Below are positions 6,016 to 9,163 of a stretch of 9,163 nt of DNA, one piece after another. The stretch is from Cellulomonadaceae bacterium (GTDB taxonomy: Bacteria > Actinomycetota > Actinomycetes > Actinomycetales > Cellulomonadaceae): positions 1-9,163 of the forward strand of contig JAITCK010000181.1 of assembly GCA_031283115.1 (NCBI GenBank). The letters are read 5' to 3'. The notes below the pieces were generated by a model, which was given only the letters and a program-made list of their open reading frames with translations, searched no databases and was not told the DNA's origin. The translations under genes were made by a program, and so were the position numbers. Position 1 is the stretch's first letter. Each line of letters begins with the position of its first letter.

Positions 6016-7034
6016 ATACTGTATCCCAGGATCAGGGGAAGAAGTGGCGCGTGTGGGGGCGCATCATTGGCCCCGAATTGCCCTCATTCTCCATTCGGCT
6101 AGGTCGTGCAATTGTAGGGCCATGGCCACTTTCATCAGTTCCACCTGCGGCACCCTCGGGTCTACAGGTGACTGACACCAGGGGAGTCCCGTACGCTCAA
6201 AATAACGCCCCCCATACACGGATCCAGTCAGACTGTTGGGTTGTGGTAGATGGCATTGATGCACAGGATTATGATTCAGCAATCAGGCAATTCTCTCAAC
6301 GGGATATCCCCCCAATTGTTGTTGCACTGTCAACTGCTTCTTCTCACCCGCCAGTTCGTGTGGAGATTGTAGGTGCTGATGATTACAATGAGCCCTTCGT
6401 GTGGTCACCAATTATGGCTGTAACGATGTACTCGCCAATCATTGATGTCACAGACGAGCGTTCTGCCGATTTGGCTCGCAAAGTAGCGATTATAGACTCG
6501 AATGAGAATCTCCGTACTGCTGCGGAAGTGTTCCGTCGGAGCATCATATATTCTGACATGACTGCGGATTCTCTATCAGCATCCAGTGCAATTCTGTCTG
6601 CATACCAGGTCCTCGAGTTGTGTGCTCGAATCATTCAGATGGAAAAACCTGAGAATTATGACGAGAAAGTTTCCGAGATTTCTCGGAAACTTCAGGCAAG
6701 GCTAAGTGCAAAGACTTCAATGACCAAGCGGGCAGCAGCGATTAAGAGCGCCGCTCAAGCTCTAGATCAGCTGGAGGGCAAGCACATTAGCCTTCGGATT
6801 GAGTGCGCAGCAGAAGTGTTTGGGCTAGATAAGAACTGGATTGAGCGGGAGCGACGGCTCGGAAAGATTCGAAATTCGCGGATTGCTCATCCTGGTGCCA
6901 CCCCCTCCATTTTTGAGTTAGGGATGGCTCTCGGTGCGGACGATAAATCTGCTGATTATGAGGCGATCAGTATCGCCTCGGAGATGCTTTGGCATGCAAT
7001 TCGTTACATCGATGAGCAAGGGGAGCAGCCATGA
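6012..7034 (+). CDS. HEPN-like protein between hsdS and hsdR (candidate RNase effector)
   Basis: This is a 340-residue protein of no family I can name with certainty. The N-terminal part (about 1-150) is predicted mixed alpha/beta (WRVWGRIIG, DCWVVVDG, PPIVVALS, VRVEIVGADD). The C-terminal part (about 150-335) appears all-helical and contains SAYQVLELCARII (196-208). It then has WIERERRLGKIRNSRIAHPGA, where R287-N288-x4-H293 is an R-X5-H motif, the catalytic signature of HEPN RNases, in the same setting as ApeA-type and other HEPN proteins. No Walker A motif is present, so it is not PrrC or RloC itself. Yet it occupies the prrC slot between hsdS and hsdR of the E. coli prr locus. It overlaps hsdS and hsdR by ATGA on both sides, so it is a fixed part of the operon. 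GC is markedly lower than in hsdR (46% over 6481-6600). An RNA-cleaving guard of the restriction enzyme is my inference. Confidence 0.62.
   Translation: MNTVSQDQGKKWRVWGRIIGPELPSFSIRLGRAIVGPWPLSSVPPAAPSGLQVTDTRGVPYAQNNAPHTRIQSDCWVVVDGIDAQDYDSAIRQFSQRDIPPIVVALSTASSHPPVRVEIVGADDYNEPFVWSPIMAVTMYSPIIDVTDERSADLARKVAIIDSNENLRTAAEVFRRSIIYSDMTADSLSASSAILSAYQVLELCARIIQMEKPENYDEKVSEISRKLQARLSAKTSMTKRAAAIKSAAQALDQLEGKHISLRIECAAEVFGLDKNWIERERRLGKIRNSRIAHPGATPSIFELGMALGADDKSADYEAISIASEMLWHAIRYIDEQGEQP
7018..7025 (+). promoter_or_regulatory. Ribosome binding site of hsdR
   Basis: AAGGGGAG lies 5 nt before ATG 7031, inside the last codons of the preceding gene. It supports this start together with the ATGA overlap. 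Confidence 0.55.
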
Positions 7035-9163
7035 CTCTGTCTGAGTGGGATTGGGAGCGGCGGATGCTGGAGGAACTCAGCGGAGTCGGCTGGAAGTACG
7101 TCCATGGTTCCGCTGTTGCTCCGGGTGTGGAGGGTGGGCGTGGGTCCTGGGATGACATCATCCTTCCGGCGCGCATGCTGGCGGCGTTGAAGCGGCTCAA
7201 CCCCGAGGTGCCACAGGAGTATCTGGCCCAGGCTCTCGCCGAAGTGACTGCTCCCAAGTCGCGGGACGCTATGGCCGAAAACTTCCGCACCCACCAGATT
7301 CTGGTGGGCGGATACCGGGGTATCACCTACCTGGATGCCGCAGGCATCGAACACAATCCGACCATCCGATTTGTCGGCCATCATCCGCAGGACAATGAGT
7401 TTCTTGCCGTCAACCAGGTCACGGTACGCTCGTTGGAGCGCGAACGCCGCTACGACGTTGTCCTCTACCTCAATGGCCTGCCCATCGGCATTGTCGAACT
7501 GAAAAAGGCCGGTGACGAGCACGCGGATCTTGCTAAGGCGCACGCCCAACTTGACGCCTACCTGGCCGAGTTTCCGCTGACCTTCCGCTTTTCCGCGTTG
7601 ACCGTCATCTCCGATGGCATCCTCGCCAAATACGGGACACCCTTCACCCCGCTCAACCACTATTCGCCGTGGAATGTGGACGATGACGGCGTGCCCTACC
7701 GCCCCGACCCCAACGTGTGGGCGCCGCAGCGGTTCGAACTCGACGATATTGTCGGCGGAGTCCTGCGCCCCGACCGGCTCCTCATCATGCTGCGCGACTT
7801 CATCGCCTTCGACGCCGATGCCGACGGCTTGGCCAAACGCATCGCAAAACCCCACCAGTACGTCGCCGTCACCAAAGCAGTCCGCGCCACCATTGACGCG
7901 GTGAAGGCCGACGGCCGCATCGGCGTTGTCTGGCACACCCAAGGGTCAGGCAAGTCGATGGAGATGGAGTTGTACACCCACGCCATCGGGCAGGTGCCAC
8001 AGTTGACCAACCCCACCGTCATCGTCGTCACCGACCGCACCGACCTTGATTCCCAACTCTTCCAGACCTTCGCCCGGTCTCAACTCCTCGCCGAGACACC
8101 CGTCAACGTGACGTCTCGCCGGGAGTTGCGTGAGGAGTTATCCCGGCGCGTCACTGGCGGCATCTACTTCTCCACCCTGCAAAAGTTCGGGCTCACCGAG
8201 GAAGAACGCCGCTCGGGTCTCGACCACCCCTTGCTCAGCCAGCGCCGCAACATCATCGTCATCGTCGACGAAGCCCACCGCAGCCACTACGACAACCTCG
8301 ACGGCTACGCCCGGCACATCCGCGACGCCCTGCCCCATGCCGCCTTCATCGCCTTCACCGGAACCCCCATCGCCATTGCTGACCGAGACACCCGCGCCGT
8401 CTTCGGTGACACCATCGACACCTACGACCTCACGCGCGCCGTCGAGGACGGCGCTACCGTGCCCGTCTACTACGAGCCGCGCATCATCCCCGTCAGCCTG
8501 GGCGACGCCGTCACCGACACCGACCTCGACACCGCAGCAGACGAGGCTGCTCTCGGCCTCGACAGCGACGAGCGCCAAAAAATAGAGGCCGCCATCCTCA
8601 AACTCAACGCCGTCTACGGCGCCCCTGACCGGGTCAAAAAACTTGCCGCCGACATCGTGGATCACTGGGAGGCCCGGTCTGCCGCCGTGGAGCCCTTTAT
8701 CGGGGAACCCGGGAAAGCCTTTATCGTGTGCGCAACCCGCGACATTTGCGCGCGGCTTTACGCAGAGATTGTTGCCCTGCGCCCGCACTGGCATGACGAC
8801 GCCAACGACGCTGGCATCATCAAAGTGGTCTACTCCGGTTCGGCATCTGACCCCGACCACATTCGCGCACATGTGCGCCCGGTCGCTCAAACAAAAGTCA
8901 TCCAAAAACGCATCAAGCAGGGCGATGACCCCCTACAAATCGTCATCGTCAAAGACATGATGCTGACCGGATTCGACTCCCAACCCCTGCACACCCTGTA
9001 CCTTGACCGGCCCATGCGTGGCGCACAGTTGATGCAAACCCTCGCCAGAGTGAACCGCACCTACCGCGACAAATCGGGCGGACTCCTGGTCGGGTATGCG
9101 CCCGTTGACCGTGCCCTGCAAGAAGCCATCGCCGAATACACCGAGACCGACCGGGAACAGCGG
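7031..9163 (+). CDS. hsdR: Type I restriction endonuclease/translocase subunit HsdR, 3'-truncated by the window
   Basis: The frame is open for 711 codons to the right edge. Full HsdR proteins usually have about 1000 residues, so roughly the last 300 (the end of the helical and HsdM-binding part) are missing from view. HsdR cuts unmethylated DNA after ATP-driven translocation. The N-terminal PD-(D/E)xK nuclease is visible as D142...E156-L-K158 (RYDVVLYL, IVELKK). SF2 helicase motifs follow: motif I HTQGSGKS (K308), TDRTDLDSQL, motif II DEAH (413-416), motif III FTGTP (442-446), a late VKDMMLTGFDSQPL block and motif VI QTLARVNR (669-676). All key residues are intact, so it should be an active enzyme. 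The start overlaps the preceding stop by ATGA and has AAGGGGAG 5 nt upstream. Base composition returns to about 70% GC in the helicase part (8281-8340). Confidence 0.95.
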   Translation, partial: MTLSEWDWERRMLEELSGVGWKYVHGSAVAPGVEGGRGSWDDIILPARMLAALKRLNPEVPQEYLAQALAEVTAPKSRDAMAENFRTHQILVGGYRGITYLDAAGIEHNPTIRFVGHHPQDNEFLAVNQVTVRSLERERRYDVVLYLNGLPIGIVELKKAGDEHADLAKAHAQLDAYLAEFPLTFRFSALTVISDGILAKYGTPFTPLNHYSPWNVDDDGVPYRPDPNVWAPQRFELDDIVGGVLRPDRLLIMLRDFIAFDADADGLAKRIAKPHQYVAVTKAVRATIDAVKADGRIGVVWHTQGSGKSMEMELYTHAIGQVPQLTNPTVIVVTDRTDLDSQLFQTFARSQLLAETPVNVTSRRELREELSRRVTGGIYFSTLQKFGLTEEERRSGLDHPLLSQRRNIIVIVDEAHRSHYDNLDGYARHIRDALPHAAFIAFTGTPIAIADRDTRAVFGDTIDTYDLTRAVEDGATVPVYYEPRIIPVSLGDAVTDTDLDTAADEAALGLDSDERQKIEAAILKLNAVYGAPDRVKKLAADIVDHWEARSAAVEPFIGEPGKAFIVCATRDICARLYAEIVALRPHWHDDANDAGIIKVVYSGSASDPDHIRAHVRPVAQTKVIQKRIKQGDDPLQIVIVKDMMLTGFDSQPLHTLYLDRPMRGAQLMQTLARVNRTYRDKSGGLLVGYAPVDRALQEAIAEYTETDREQR

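Noticed and set aside
7004..7942. 312-codon open frame on the minus strand, and similar ones at 1419-2309 and 8138-8905
   Set aside because: They are antisense to hsdR and the first operon gene, whose motifs are unambiguous; such shadows are common in high-GC DNA.
1..9163. CRISPR arrays, tRNA or rRNA genes, insertion sequences or transposase genes
   Set aside because: No regularly spaced repeats, cloverleaf-like segments, transposase frames or terminal inverted repeats were seen.

Overview
The window comes from a high-GC Gram-positive bacterium, most likely an actinobacterium. Third codon positions are strongly GC-rich in most genes, Shine-Dalgarno (SD) sites are strong, genes overlap by ATGA-type junctions, and the window opens with the C-terminal end of an actinobacterial-type TruB. 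I cannot name the genus.

Layout, all genes on the + strand: (1) 3-224, the end of truB, a core housekeeping gene; (2) 341-613, a 90-residue protein with two predicted membrane helices; (3) 614-749, a short control region with a 7+7 bp palindrome, a TTGACA/TACCGT promoter and a perfect SD; (4) 750 to the right edge, one tightly packed operon carrying a complete type I restriction-modification system with extra genes. Gene order is HTH/degenerate-methylase/TRD-like protein, hsdM, short overlapping ORF with a strong RNA hairpin, Abi-like HEPN protein, hsdS, second HEPN-like protein, hsdR (3' end outside the window).

How they may work together: HsdM (methylation), HsdS (two target-recognition domains) and HsdR (PD-(D/E)xK nuclease plus SF2 translocase) form a standard type I enzyme. 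Two of the extra genes carry the R-X(4-6)-H signature of HEPN ribonucleases. One is Abi-like (RNRAAH, residues 153-158) and lies between hsdM and hsdS, behind a stable hairpin. The other (R287...H293) lies between hsdS and hsdR, the slot that the anticodon nuclease gene prrC occupies in the E. coli prr locus. The simplest reading is a layered defence island: DNA restriction first, with RNA-cleaving abortive-infection effectors as back-up. This is inference from domains and gene order. The first operon gene looks like an N6-methylase that has lost its catalytic motifs and gained an HTH, and may be a regulator.

Signs of assembly by transfer: the hsdM/short-ORF and abi/hsdS junctions both carry the identical 8-base overlap ATGAGTGA. 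The second HEPN gene is visibly poorer in GC (46% in a 120-base sample) than hsdR (70% in a 60-base sample). The operon sits directly beyond truB and its small neighbour.
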